64,000 bases of DNA from Kuschelorhynchus macadamiae (lineage: Eukaryota; Arthropoda; Insecta; Coleoptera; Curculionidae). This document shows positions 1 to 13,774 of this stretch, piece after piece; the stretch's first letter is position 1; every line of letters begins with the position of its first letter. The DNA lies in NCBI GenBank assembly GCA_030620095.1, contig JAUTXW010000204.1, positions 372,001-436,000 on the forward strand, read 5' to 3'. A model generated the notes under the pieces. It searched no databases. It was not told where the DNA came from and saw nothing but the letters and a program-made list of their open reading frames with translations. The translations under genes were made by a program, and so were the position numbers.

Positions 1-1784
<1,784 letters not shown>

Positions 1785-1794
1785 GTATATATAT

Positions 1795-1863
<69 letters not shown>

Positions 1864-1874
1864 AATATATATAC

Positions 1875-1931
<57 letters not shown>

Positions 1932-1952
1932 ATATATATTTATATATATATA
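1785..1952. repeat. (TA)n microsatellite, left part of a split array
   Basis: An interrupted TA repeat that runs straight into the left end of a Tc1-like element. The right part of the same array resumes at 3334. Confidence 0.93.
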
Positions 1953-3330
1953 CAGTGGTGGAAACTTTTTAAGACCACGTGTAAAATCGTTTCTGCAAAT
2001 TATTGCCCCGTAAGCATGATTATAATGTAATTTAGAGCGGTACATGTCTATTTCGCAAAGGAAATTATTTTTGTTGATTTTCATATTTTCAAATTATAAG
2101 AAATTTTCAATAATTGGTTTAGTATTTTTAGTATTTCGTAGAATAGCCTTTAGCAACTAAGACTGCCTGGCTTCTTTTACCCATAGAATCCAACAATGTT
2201 TGTAGAGTTTCTGCAGGAATTTGCGACCACTCTGATTTAATAATATTAAACAATTGTTGTTGATTTTTGACATCAGAATGCATTCGAATGCGGCGATCTA
2301 AGACATCCCAAAGATGTTCAATAGGGTTTAGATCTAGGGACTGGGATGGCCATTCAAGTACAGTTATGTATTTCTGTCTAAACCATTCCTTTACTAACTT
2401 TGATGAGTGTTTCGGGTCATTGTCCTGTTGAAATATCTATCGCACTGGCATCTCTTCTTCTGCAAACGATAGCATTGTATTTTCCAATATCTATATGTAT
2501 TGAAATCGGTCCATTTTACCCTGCACTTGAATGATTGGCCCTGTTTCAGACCGAGAAAAACATCCCCTGGTCACTACGTTCCCTCCTCCATGTTTTACAG
2601 TAGGAATTTGGCACTTTGCCTTAAATCTTGCGCCAACCGGTCTTCTTATATATTTTCTGCCATCAGATCTAAACAGAGAAAATTTGCTTTCGTCACTCCA
2701 AAGGACCGTATTCCACTTTTCTCTAGACCAAGAAAGATGGGCTCTGGCAAATTCTATTCGGGCCTTTCTATTCCCTTTTTAACAGCAACTCTTCCATAAA
2801 GACCTCCAGCAAGTAAACGGTTCCTTATCGTCCTACTTGTTACTTCAAGGCCAAACTGTTCCGAGACTTCATTTCTAATTTGTCTGGATGATTTCCGGAT
2901 GACTTCGGTGCACTACTTACATCACATTTTTGTAATATTTTTATTACGGCACTTTTAGAAATATTTAAAGACTTTGCAGTTACCGACTTTTTTGTCCCCA
3001 TTTTAAATAAACCAACAATTTTTTGTTTAAAGTCACAAGGAAATTAACGGTGACTTGGCGTGATAAATAATTATTTTACACGATATTCGCACTGTCGAAT
3101 TAAGACTGAATGATTTAGAACACAAAATATAAAAAGTTTCCATACTTATTTCCAACCACAAATTCCTTATCACAAAAAAAAACATAAACAACATTCCTTT
3201 TTAAATTGTTAAACGCGATAAAATTTATACATGTGGTATTCCTGCATTTAAGTGAAATTACAAATGCTCCCGCTAACTTTAGCTGTAATGATGTAAGCAT
3301 AATTAAAAGTTTCCATACTTTTTTCCACTA

Positions 3331-3333
<3 letters not shown>
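1953..3333. mobile_element. Tc1-like DNA transposon (degenerate, about 1.4 kb)
   Basis: The left end begins CAGTGGTGGAAAC and the right end, reverse-complemented, begins CAGTAGTGGAAA. Both are flanked by TA, the target duplication of the Tc1/mariner superfamily. A decayed minus-strand Tc1 transposase fills most of the interior. A copy of the right-terminal motif (TTTCCATACTT-like) recurs at about 3136-3158, suggesting a duplicated subterminal site. TA repeats flank both ends, so the element landed inside a microsatellite. Confidence 0.85.
2128..3001 (-). pseudogene. Tc1-like transposase, broken
   Basis: Read on the minus strand, the N-terminus starts MGTKKSVTAKSLNISKSAV, a paired-type helix-turn-helix. 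The C-terminal part contains HNDPKHSSKLVKEWF, then SQSLDLNPIEHLWDVL carrying the last catalytic acid, and ends VLVAKGYSTKY followed by a stop. These are standard Tc1 transposase landmarks, and the length (about 290 codons) fits a slightly short family member. In-frame stops and frame changes interrupt it (for example near 2438), so it cannot make an active enzyme. The start was chosen at the ATG beginning the conserved helix-turn-helix segment. Confidence 0.85.

Positions 3334-3424
<91 letters not shown>
3334..3424. repeat. (TA)n microsatellite, right part of a split array
   Basis: Continuation of the TA array at 1785-1952 on the far side of the Tc1-like insertion. Confidence 0.93.
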
Positions 3425-3428
<4 letters not shown>

Positions 3429-3638
3429 AAAATCACAAGAGCTATTTAAAAAACTTACAAACATGCATTAAAAAAACAAAACTTACGCCATAATTTATAC
3501 TTTCTGATGGTGTTTTGTTTTTTCTAAATTTAGATTCCTACGATTCAGGAAATGTAATCTAACTTTTGTAATTTAACCTTTTATATAGAGCCAATTTTAT
3601 TTTTAGGCTTATATTTCGACCAATAGATAACTCCTAGA

Positions 3639-5612
3639 TTACGCCTACTTGATTTTTATAGCCATTTTTAAAATTGCATCTAGGTGGCCATGACCCGACG
3701 CTAAGTTTCAGTGATTAGTCTGATAGCTTGGAACAAGAGAAGTTGATAAAATTAAATTTTTGTGTCTAGCTATTTTTTTTCAAATGGCGACCCTTTTTGT
3801 GATTGGATTAAAAATAAGCTCAAAAATTACTAAGAAAAATACTCGAAAATCAATTATTTACTTTTATCAAGTGTGCCATGGATATCCATGCTGGATAGTA
3901 AGTAGGATTTTTAATTGTGACAGTTGGTTAATCAAGATTACTTACGTTGGATCTATCTATGCGTCATGTCACGTAAAGTCTGCCCAGCCAATCTCTGTTG
4001 ATGAAAAGAATTCACGCCTATGCGTCTAACGCTCGGAACAGCATTGTTTATACAGTTTTCTGCTACCGCTCTTCAGATATCGTCAACAAATTTAGGAGGG
4101 CAAATCTGTATCTTTGGCTACCAAATAGTTCAGAGTATTAAACAAAAATATAACTTCAACTAACTTCAATAACGCTGTAAAATGTAAAAGCACAATATTC
4201 GAGTTCACTGTAGTTGTTCAATGTGCATTCTTCTTTGTTCACGATACATTTCCGCTCGTTCAATTGCTTCTGTCAACACGTTGTGCAGCATTTGAGGCGT
4301 AATACTTCTAAATACACATTCAATCCTTTCTTCTAACATTTCAAGAGTGGCTGGAGCTGTTACATAGATTCTTTCTTTAACATATCCCCAAATAAAGAAG
4401 TCGAGAACAGTGAGATCCGGTGAACGGGCGGGCCACCGTATTGGGCCATTGGTTGCAATAACTTTATTATTGAAATGTTCAATTAAATAATTAAGAACTT
4501 CTCTGGTATTGTGAGGCGGTGCTCTATCTTGCTAAAGGTAGATCATTAAGATGTTGCTCAATTTCATTTTGGAGAAAGCCTAAGTATCTAACCTCTGTTA
4601 ATTGGCCTTGAAATAAAATTGGCCCAATTATTCTGTTACCAACGACACCAGCCCAGACATTGACACCAAACCTTTTCTGAAAATTTCCTACTCTCATTTC
4701 ATGTTGATTTTGTAGGGCTCAGTAAAGAGTGTTTTGCTTAATAAACATACCATTATATTAGTAAATCTGGATTCTTCAGAAAATAAGATAAAATTGATAA
4801 AATTTGTAAAATTCTACAATTTTACAAATGTTAGTGTAACTAGTACTTAAAAGCTCGATATCCGTATTTCTTTAGTATTTTTTTAGCTGATTCATGACTT
4901 AAACCTAGTTCGTGATTAATTTTTCTTAAAGAAACAGTTTTATCATCTTCAACCATAGCAAGAACTTTAATCTCCATTTCTTCATTTATAATAAATCTAT
5001 CTTCCGCCACTTGATTTCCTTCGTGATGCCTAATACGATTTTCGAGATATGGAAAATACTGATGGACTGGATGTTGCCAGTCGGAGTATCTGTGCGCATA
5101 CAACTCAGCAGCATTTCTCGAATTTTTATGACATTCTCCAAATATTAATAACATATCGACTTTTCCATTTTAAGTATACATTATTTTGACTTTTAAAAAC
5201 AAAAATTATCCAAGAAAAATAAGGAAATCTTATGTTTACTCAGAAAGAATAGGTAAGTGTCACTGCCAAAAGTAAATAATTGATTATTTTTGAAGTATTT
5301 TTCTTAGTAATATTTAATTTTTGAGCTTATTTTTAATCCAATCGTAAAAAAGTTAGTACCGTTAGATTCGCAAAAAAAATCCTTTTTTCAAAAAGTGCTT
5401 CTCTAAAAAGGGTTGCCATTTGAAAAAAAAAAGGTTAGACACAAAAATTTAATTTTATCAACTTCTCTTATTCCTAGCTATCAGACTAATCACTAAAACT
5501 TAGCGATTGTATTATTCTGTCATCATTTCAGGTCCTTAGATTAATATGCGTCCGGTCATGGCCACCTAAATGCAATTTTGAAAATGGCTATAAAAAAATC
5601 AAGTAGGCGTAA
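3639..5612. mobile_element. Tc1/mariner-superfamily DD41D-type element with long terminal inverted repeats
   Basis: Left arm about 3639-3880 and right arm about 5262-5612 are inverted copies of each other. Shared blocks in order include TACGCCTACTTGATTTTTAT, GGTGGCCATGACC, GTGATTAGTCTGATAGCT, GAAGTTGATAAAATTAAATT, TCAAATGGC and GATTGGATTAAAAATAAGC. The right arm has extra inserted bases (near 5350-5400 and 5515-5550), so it is longer. A decayed minus-strand transposase lies between. Arms of roughly 240-350 bp are far longer than the short ends usual for mariners. Confidence 0.85.
4205..5154 (-). pseudogene. DUF4817-type (mariner-like, DD41D) transposase, broken
   Basis: The N-terminal 105 codons (4840-5154) read as the helix-turn-helix region of the DUF4817 transposase family: MLLIFGECHKNSRNAAELYA near the start and a second helix-turn-helix around SLRKINHELGLSHESAKKIL. 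After frame breaks the catalytic core continues with VGNFQKRFGVNVWAGVVGNR, then QDRAPPHNT (second acid) and WPARSPDLTVLDFFIWGYVK (third acid), ending HIEQLQ and a stop. I count 41 residues between the second and third acids. The middle is interrupted near 4530 and 4720-4840, so it is a relic. It is the same family as the transposase at 9806. Confidence 0.85.
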
Positions 5613-8026
5613 AAAGCTTTTAAAATGTCACATTCTGCTACAGAATTGTCTCAGGAATCCAAAAATGTAAAAATATACAAAGTGTTCTATTTAAAAAATC
5701 GAAACTGAAGTCATTTTCGTTGAAACCGGAAGTGACCGGAAAGTGAAAAATATGTGAAAACTCTCCTCTTTACGTACTATTTACCTATACCAAATTTCGT
5801 TATTGTACATCAAATACTTACTAAAGTTAGATGGCCTGTCTAATAGATTCTTTGACACCCTGTATTTGGAGAGGTAGAATAGCGGTTAAATTAAGTTACA
5901 TGACTTTTTCTATACTGCCAGGAGATCTTAAAAAGAAAATAATTGAACGTAGTATTAAAAAAAAGTTATGACCTTTTTTCTAATGGAACACCCAATATAT
6001 ATTGTATTTTTTCTAATGGAACATGGAAATTATTTTAATATAAATGTAAATTCGACATCATCACTAATATCTTCTTTATACAATGCCTTTGAGCCTAACA
6101 ATACTTATGGCCAAGAATCGGTAGTACACCAAAAAATATCTAGAAAAGTGAAAGACATCGGTGAAACCCACGTTTGTTGCAAAATAAAAAAAAGTGCATG
6201 CTAGTGGCCGTTAAAGATTTCAAGTTTTAAATTTTAGAAAAAGACAATTAAAGGCTTCTCTTGATTTGCAGGCATGCGTTCAGCAAAATATACGAGTACG
6301 TGGTAGATAGTAAAGTGGACGCTGAAGTTTTTTTTGTTTTCCAGATATTGTGTATTGTTTTTCCTTCATATAATTTGGTTTTTTAAAACATACTCTTGGT
6401 TCTAAATATACGTATAACTATGCTTATTTATTTTGTTGCTATTTTTGTATTGTTTTTTTTTTGTATCCTTAATTCCGAATTCAAAGTAACTGATATATGG
6501 GAAAGCATCAATCGTATTTTATATTATTGTTGTCACATAAAATAGTAGATTTCTTAAAGATTTTTTTTTAATTATTGTAATAAAATAAAAATATAAAAAA
6601 TAACAAACAATAATAATTAGCGGCTATTTTCGAAAGTATACCAATAAAATAGGAGGAAGTAAATATCTATAGAATTATGCGTTTTTTTTTAGAGCTCGTT
6701 TTGGGGGTAAACTTAACAAATTGATTCACTACACTAAGTTTTTCAATAAAAACATCCTGTACCTTCAAATATTCGATTTTGGTGGTATTATTGATAATTG
6801 ATATCCAATTTATTTTAAGCAGAAAATCATGAAAATTGTTTATTTGTATGCGATATTGACCGTTATTTACCAAGCAGCTACTGAACGACAATACGCTCAC
6901 GCGCCTTGTTTACGAATTATAATCGGGCATATATGAATTGCGATATGCTACGCTGGGTAACAAAATGCATACTAGTTAATTGTCTTGTCTACGTAATATA
7001 AAACACTCTGAGCTGGCCTCAGAGCGAGAAGTGCGTGTTCCTATTTAACTATCCCTGAGTTATCGTGGGTTTTGGGTTCTATTTGAGGCTAGATTAGGTT
7101 AACCTTAAATAAATACGCTTTAATTGATTCAAAATATGATCAATTACTTTATTTATAAAATAGCATGACAAATCGTGGCAAAATGAGTTTTACTCAAATA
7201 TATACACATATATATTATTCTTATTTTACCATTAGTTCCTTCAGTTATGCAAATCTTTTTATTTGTCTACTTTTATTAAACAAGCTTATATCCATAATGT
7301 TACTACATATATATTTACAATTATTATTAATATTAAATGGCTAACATTAACAAATATTATATAACATACTTTGGAGCAATTTTACTCAATTATGATTCAA
7401 GACATCCAATAAATCCTTGGATGTACTTTTTAGTCGTTTAACCAATTTATCTTGAACTGAGGTCCACTTTGCCGTTTATTAAAACTTTATTTTAGGTTAC
7501 TTAGAGCAATTTTAAAACCACTTGTGCTATTTCAAGAACCATTATTGAGTAATCAACACCAATCTTCAACACAAAAAGCTTATATGATGGTAATTTTAAC
7601 AGATCCCCTATACATATGTTCAGATTTGCTTACAGCAAGATTTGTTTATTGCTCCAAACATAAACAGTCAAATATTTACAACTTTATGCAACATTAAAAT
7701 TTTATAAGTGCAAATATCCTCAAAAATAAAGGATGTGGCCAATTAAGGTTTTTACGCTGTATATAGTTCAAGTCTAGATTTAGAACTTTGTCGATAAGTA
7801 TTGTGATAATATGGCTCTTTGGGATGTGGAATGGTTTTCGCAAAAGGCTGAAGAAGTACGTAGGTAAGAATTTCTGTTTTAAAATTCGACATGTGATAAT
7901 GACATATGTATTTCTTGCAAAAAATCGAAACAGAATAGTAAAATTATAGTATAGCAATCTCCAATATAATACAAAAGAACTACAAGTTACGTTGTTTGTT
8001 ATATTATTGTATCTGTGTAGCTACTG
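5613..8026. other. AT-rich DNA without recognisable genes
   Basis: Contains a GACACCCTGTA-like string near 5850, typical of insect short transposon ends. Near 6990-7080 there is a stretch starting ATATAAAACACTCTGAG that resembles a TATA-box promoter or a remnant LTR, but I could not find a partner LTR or coding domain. Short open frames here show no family resemblance. Confidence 0.4.
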
Positions 8027-8104
8027 CTACACAAATCCTCGCTTTTGATTTACTGGGTTGAAATACGATGGCGGGCCATTTTCAGTCCATATACGCTTAG
8101 CAGC
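8027..8104 (-). CDS. Possible terminal coding exon of an unrecognised gene
   Basis: On the minus strand a pyrimidine-rich tract ends in TTTATTTAAG and is followed by 25 codons and a stop, translating to AAKRIWTENGPPSYF then NPVNQKRGFV. The composition (no low-complexity residues, Pro/Asn/Gly mixture) and the good acceptor in front make it look like a genuine last exon rather than chance. No upstream exon was identified on this strand, and I do not recognise the protein. It could be a retained fragment of a gene running opposite to the Kir gene, or coincidence. Confidence 0.35.
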   Translation of the reverse strand, partial: AAKRIWTENGPPSYFNPVNQKRGFV

Positions 8105-9150
8105 CTTAAATAAAAGAAAATATAACTTTTTTAATGCGTTTTAGTGGGTGTTATACCTCTAGTTTATTAAATAAAGATACGTTTCTAGCAATATTTAATA
8201 AACTAATATAGTTAAAAGGTTTTCAGATTGAATTTCAATCTTCGGTTCTACTGTTATTATACATAAATTATAATATGATATCTTCAGAACAAAGGTCTTT
8301 GCAGACAGAAACCGCATTAGTCTGGTAAGCAAGTTAGATTTTAAGCCAAATACGGAATGTACATAGTGTTGAAAAAGTGAGTTTTCTGAAAAAAAAATGT
8401 AATAAGGTTTAATTAAATCTTCTCACAAAATATTTGAAAACCTATAATTTTTAATAAGCAAAAAGGTAAACTAAAGAAGTAAAATACTAATATATTAATT
8501 AGAAAATTCCCTAAATTGAATTTTTACACAACGCCTTTCGCAGTGGCTCAACTAGACATCGACTTTTGGAGGGGCTCACAAGCCCTGAAACTTATAAGAT
8601 AATATTGATTTGAGGATAAAACCAATTTTAAAGAAACAATGATTTTTTTGTGCATGATATTTTTCGCAAGTCAACAAAGCCATGAAAATGTTCATGTTAG
8701 GTTTATCTTATTCTTAACACTACAATGTATACAAAAAAATGAAATAAATTTGCCATATTTCGCCGTTTTTCAAAATACTACCTCTTTTTTATTTTAAATA
8801 TGTATAATCGGAAAAAAGTAAGAGTCTGCGGCAATGAGTTCAGGAATTTTTTAGTGTTACATTTACCCTAACTATATCTATTTTCAATTTGACTATAATC
8901 GATTAGGGTTCTCAAAATATAAAATATTAATTCTTTTGAACCCTTAAAAAAACTGAATATCTACGCCTATGGTATTCTAAATCAAAATTGAAAAGACACA
9001 GTCTAAGTCTATTTATGGTTTCTTTTGAAGCGAATCAAAATCTTACCAGTTTATCCAGTTTTAGTAATATTTGTTTTTACATTTTATTAGGCCGCATTTT
9101 TGTGTACGGCTATGATTTAATTATAAGCTCTCGATATTGCCTAAGTTGCT
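8105..9150. other. AT-rich DNA, nothing firmly recognised
   Basis: A CAGTGGCTCAACTAGACATC-like sequence at about 8541 resembles a hAT-type end, but no matching right end or target duplication was found. Confidence 0.35.
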
Positions 9151-11009
9151 ATGTTCAAAAAAGTTGGGCGTGGTTCAACTTTGCATTTTTAAATGTAACC
9201 CTGTATTTTTTATTTCATTTTTAGATTCAGCTTGCAATTCTGGATATTTTTTGTGTAACATACTATTATCGTAAATTTAATAGTTTTCGTCAAAATAATC
9301 CTTGAAACATTTTTTTATAGCTTTCTTGCCTTGCTGCATCAAAATTGACTGTTATTATTGGCGCACTCAAGGGGGGTTTTGGGAGGCAACGCCCCTCTGC
9401 TCTTAAATTTATTTGACTATCCTTGTATTGTTGTCCATAATTTGAGTGAGATGTCAAAATTTCAAATAATACAAAAGAATTCACAGCCAAATTTAGACCA
9501 ATATTATACCCCATCTTTACAAAACGCTTTTAAAACGTCCCCGGACATAGTTTCGAAATCGATTGAAATGTTTCCCTACGTGTCGTCACTGTCTATCACG
9601 GAAAGACGTCTTAACTTGAGCCTGTGATAATTAATAATAGTAGGCTAAACATGTGTGTAACTATGGTGGTTGTTCTTTTGTTTGTGTTTACCTATCGCTG
9701 TCAAGTATCGAAGTTATCTAGTTTCAAAAGCTATTTAGGTATTACGCAAAGTATTGCTTCATTTCAGAACAACCGGTAATAACAAGTAAGAAAAAACAGT
9801 TCATAATGAGTGAGGAACATGAAACCAATGTTATTTTGAGTATAGTGGACAATCTAAATCCAAGTACCTATTCAGTAGCACATGATCTGAATATTTCGCA
9901 GAGCACAGTATCCCGAATTATTAGAAAACATAAGTATCATCCTTATCACCTCTGTCTGAATCAAAAACTCCATGGGGATGATTTCCAAAATAAGGTAAAT
10001 TTTTGTAGAGATCTTGAAACGAGAGGTATTGAAAATAAACTATTTTTGAGAAATGTTTTATACACTGACGAATCTTTTAAAAGTAATGCAGGTGTTAATA
10101 GACACAACATGCACTATTACAGTACTTCAAATACTTATTGGATGAGAGCTGTAGACAATCAAAGAGTTTGGTCTTTAAATGTATGGGGCGGAATTTTAGG
10201 ATCGCAGGTTATTGGACCACATTTTTTTGACGGCACTTTAACGATCGAAATTTACTTACATTTTTTAAGAAACGATTTGCCTACATACTTGGAAGAGGTC
10301 CCTCTATAGGTTCGACAAGTTATGTGGTACCATCACGACAGGGCACCTCCTCATTATTCCCACATTCTTCGCAGTTATTTGGATCAAACTTATCCAAACA
10401 AATGGATAGAAAGAAAAGGGAGTATAAACTGGCCGGCAAGGTCACCTGATCTTACTCCATGTGATTTTTTCCTTTGAGGATATATCAAAGAACAAGTATA
10501 TATAATTCAACCAGCTAGAAGATATGAAAACGAGGATTAGAAATGTGTTTTCCAAAATTACTCCTGTAACACTTTGAGACGTGATGAAAAATAATCAAAG
10601 ACAACTGTGTATCGAACAAAATGGAAACACGTGCGAGCATTTGAGAGTTTAAAATTTTGTAACATCCCAAATTTTATCCACTGGTTTTATCACGTTTAAT
10701 TGTTTTAATAGTTTTTACGTTTTCTACCGTTAATTAATTGTTACTTACTTGATTATTTGTTTAGTTATTAATAAATAAAAAGTTAAAACCGAAATATTAT
10801 TGTTTCGCAATTGTTTCACAATCGTAGAGCGAAACTACAATTTTTTTTTCAGATATCATTTTGACGAAAACTATTAAATTTACGATGATAGTATGCTATA
10901 CAAAAACATCCCGAATTGCAAGCTGAATTCAAAACTGTAATAAAAAAATACAGGGTTACATTTAAAAATGCAAAGTTAGACACGCCTAACTTTTTTGAAC
11001 CACTCTGTA
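9151..11009. mobile_element. Second DD41D-type Tc1/mariner element with about 150-bp inverted ends
   Basis: Left arm about 9151-9300 and right arm about 10860-11009 are inverted copies. They share GTTCAAAAAAGTT, AACTTTGCATTTTTAAATGT, AACCCTGTATTTTTTAT, TTCAGCTTGCAATTC and TAAATTTAATAGTTTTCGTC. A plus-strand transposase relic occupies 9806-10652. The ends differ in sequence from those of the element at 3639 although the transposases are related, so these are two separate subfamilies. Confidence 0.85.
9806..10652 (+). pseudogene. DUF4817-type DD41D transposase, interrupted by stops
   Basis: An open frame runs 167 codons from MSEEHETNVILSIVDNL. It has a helix-turn-helix (YSVAHDLNISQSTVSRII), the LYTDES motif carrying the first catalytic acid, and VWSLNVWGGILGSQVIGPHF. 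It is stopped by TAG after YLEEVPL at 10307-10309. The same frame resumes with VRQVMWYHHDRAPPHYS (second acid) and INWPARSPDLTPCDFF (third acid), hits another stop, and ends CEHLRV with a stop. I count 41 residues between the second and third acids. It lacks the DUF4817 N-terminal segment seen at 5154, so it starts inside the family's usual length. Two stops in an otherwise well-kept reading frame suggest fairly recent inactivation. Confidence 0.88.
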
Positions 11010-11878
11010 TAGTGAACGCTCGTCATAAAATAAAGTTCGCTGAATATTCTCGAGGTAAACTTACAGTAATATTTTTACGATTTTAAAATCCTTCATGTAG
11101 AGAATAAAGGCCCTAAATTAAATTTATTGAAAAGTTTAAAAATAAACCGCCTAATAGATACAAATTTATTACTTAACGACCAAATAGATCTTAACGATTC
11201 TCCTCTACTCAGCATTTTCTAAAATTCCAAATATTCTAACTGGAGTTAAACTATGATCTATGTGGATTGTCGGATTATTCAGGAATTATTTCTGATTGCC
11301 ATCTGACATCGCCCTCCATGGTGGAGACCAACAGAGTTACCTATCGGACGCTAACTGACGAAGGTATAACATCATGGAATTACTTGACTGGAGCTCTGTG
11401 GATGGCTGCGGGAGGACTGGTGATCAGAAGTTTCAAATTTTCACTGACACAATTACAAGTTTAATAGGGTCCAGCTTCCCCTCTTGAATCTAAAAAGGTA
11501 CATAGTTACACTAACAACCATTCTCTCAATTGGTTTAATAACAGTCTTGGACATAATATGAGGGAGAGACTTAGAATGTTAAGTCTTGTTAACAAAAAAT
11601 ACCCCATTTTGGTTCCTAAAAAAATTGTAAGTGATTATAGAAAACATTATAAACTGAGAATATCGGCAGCTAAGATGGTGGTTAATGATAGCTATATCGA
11701 TTGTTCAACAAATAAACAGACTGTCATCATGCCATGTGGAATATCAGCAAATTACAGTCAAGTTATAACAACCTCAATGCTGAAATGTTTACCAACTTTT
11801 TTGTAAATGTAGCAGAAAACTTAATAGATAAATTTCCACTTTCTAATAATTCTTTTGACGAATATTTGGAGGGCAGAT

Positions 11879-12603
11879 CAGTGGCGGTTCGTGGATTTAA
11901 GAACGGGTGAAGCGCAGCGTAGATAGGTGCACAGCGCCACAGGCGAACATTTTTCGGGGTGCCACACCCAAAATGACTTTTTAACCTTTTTGGACCGTTT
12001 TTTAATGCTTAGGGGAAATAATATGAATTTATAAGATTTTGAATATATTTTTTTGTTCTTAAAAAACAGTTATGTACCTATATCTTAAAGCTAATTTCTA
12101 TTCGATTCGATCGATGCAAAACTGCTTCCGCCTCCTATGATCCGGACGCACTAATTTACATTAATTTTATAACAAATTCTATAACAAGCGAACAAGCGCC
12201 TGCAGCTTACAGCAGCAGTTTTGTGCCGCTCCCATCTCTATTTGGCTTACGGATATTTGCTATTGCGTTGCCATAGCAACTGGCGTAAACAAATCTAAGC
12301 GCGACAGCCGGCGTGCGGGGGGAGTCTGATGCGGAATTTGTTACTGCAGATTGTGATTCCTCAACGCGCTACGTTTTTAAGTCGTTATTATTTTTTGAGT
12401 ATATAACGTACTAGTTTTGATAGAAAATGATGGTATAATTAAGTAAATAATGTGAATTTATATAAAACATACTACATTTTTATAATAAAAATGTTGATTA
12501 TAAAAGGCTTAATATTTTAAAAATATTTTTATTTTTAAGTAAATTGATTGGAAAATGTAGGTGAAGCGGCGCTTCACCCGTGTTCCCTGGCGAGCCACCA
12601 CTG
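11879..12603. mobile_element. hAT-type non-autonomous element (MITE) inside the LINE
   Basis: The ends are CAGTGGCGGTTCGTGG on the left and, reverse-complemented, CAGTGGTGGCTCGCC on the right. The exact 8-bp duplication GGGCAGAT flanks it at 11871-11878 and 12604-12611. Eight-base duplications with CAGTG ends identify the hAT superfamily. No transposase is encoded in its 725 bp. An inner palindrome GGTGAAGCGGCGCTTCACC lies near the right end. A related copy lies at 47251-48750. Confidence 0.92.
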
Positions 12604-13774
12604 GGGCAGATTTAACCTTAACGCTCTTAAATTTGTTCCCGTAATATTTAATATCGTCAGAGGCGAAATATCTACTTTAAAAATTAGTAAAAGAAAGGAT
12701 TGTTATGAGCTTAGCACTAAAAAAATTAAAACTTTAACAAATATAATTGTCTACCCATTGAACAACCCCATAAACAGTTATATTTCAGAAAACATTTTTC
12801 CAACTGCTTTGAAGGTGGCTAAGATTATACTCATTTATAAAAATAAAGTTGATGATCAATCAAACTATCGTCCAATATCCATGCTGCCAACGTTTTCAAA
12901 AATTTTTGAATCACTTTTAAAGGATCAAACATATTCATATTTTGAGATTAACATGCTGTTAACACAGCGGCAGTTTGGATTCAGAAGCAATAAATCAACA
13001 ACCCATAAACAACCAATAAACAGCCTAATTGGGTTTCTGAGAGAATGGAGAGGGGGTGGATACCTATGCCTCTTTCTTTAATCTGACAAAGGCATCTGAT
13101 TGGGTGTCTTTTGATATACTTATACAGAAACTATATATAGTAGTGTTTTATAATTTTCTTTCTGATAGTGTGGCTCTTATTAAATCCTATTTTTCCGAGC
13201 GGGTAAAATATGTACTATTTAACCAAAACATTTCCAGTGTACAACTTGTACGACATGGGCTGCCTCATGGATCAGTTTTGGGTTCCATATTATTTCTTAT
13301 ATACATTAATGATCTACCAAGACATTCCCTAAACTCAAATTTAATTTTGTTTGCTGCTGATGACACAACCAGCTTACAACAGTATCATCCTGCACAACCA
13401 ATTCAAAATATCTCTGTTGCTCATTTGGAACTTCGAGATTGGTTTTCAGCTAATAGGCTTAGTCCTAATGATGACAATAAACAAAATCTTAATTTTACAT
13501 TGAGAAATACTAGCCCAAATCTACCTCTCAATGACTCTATCAAATTTCTTGGAGTGTACATTGGCCGAGGTTTAACTTGGGTGAGTCATGTTGAGAAACT
13601 TGCGTCGAAGCTATCAAAAACTACATACCTTATTAAAAGATTATCTGAGAATGTCTCAACAAACACGTTGACGATAGCATATCATAGCTATTTCTCTTTC
13701 AGCATGTCGTATGCAGTATTGAACTGGGGTCACTCAGCGCACGCAAAAAATATTTGGGTTGCAGAGAAGGTGTG

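Noticed and set aside
6985..7085. Promoter or solo LTR starting with ATATAAAACACTCTGAG
   Set aside because: TATA-like, but no LTR partner, target duplication or downstream coding sequence; left unassigned.
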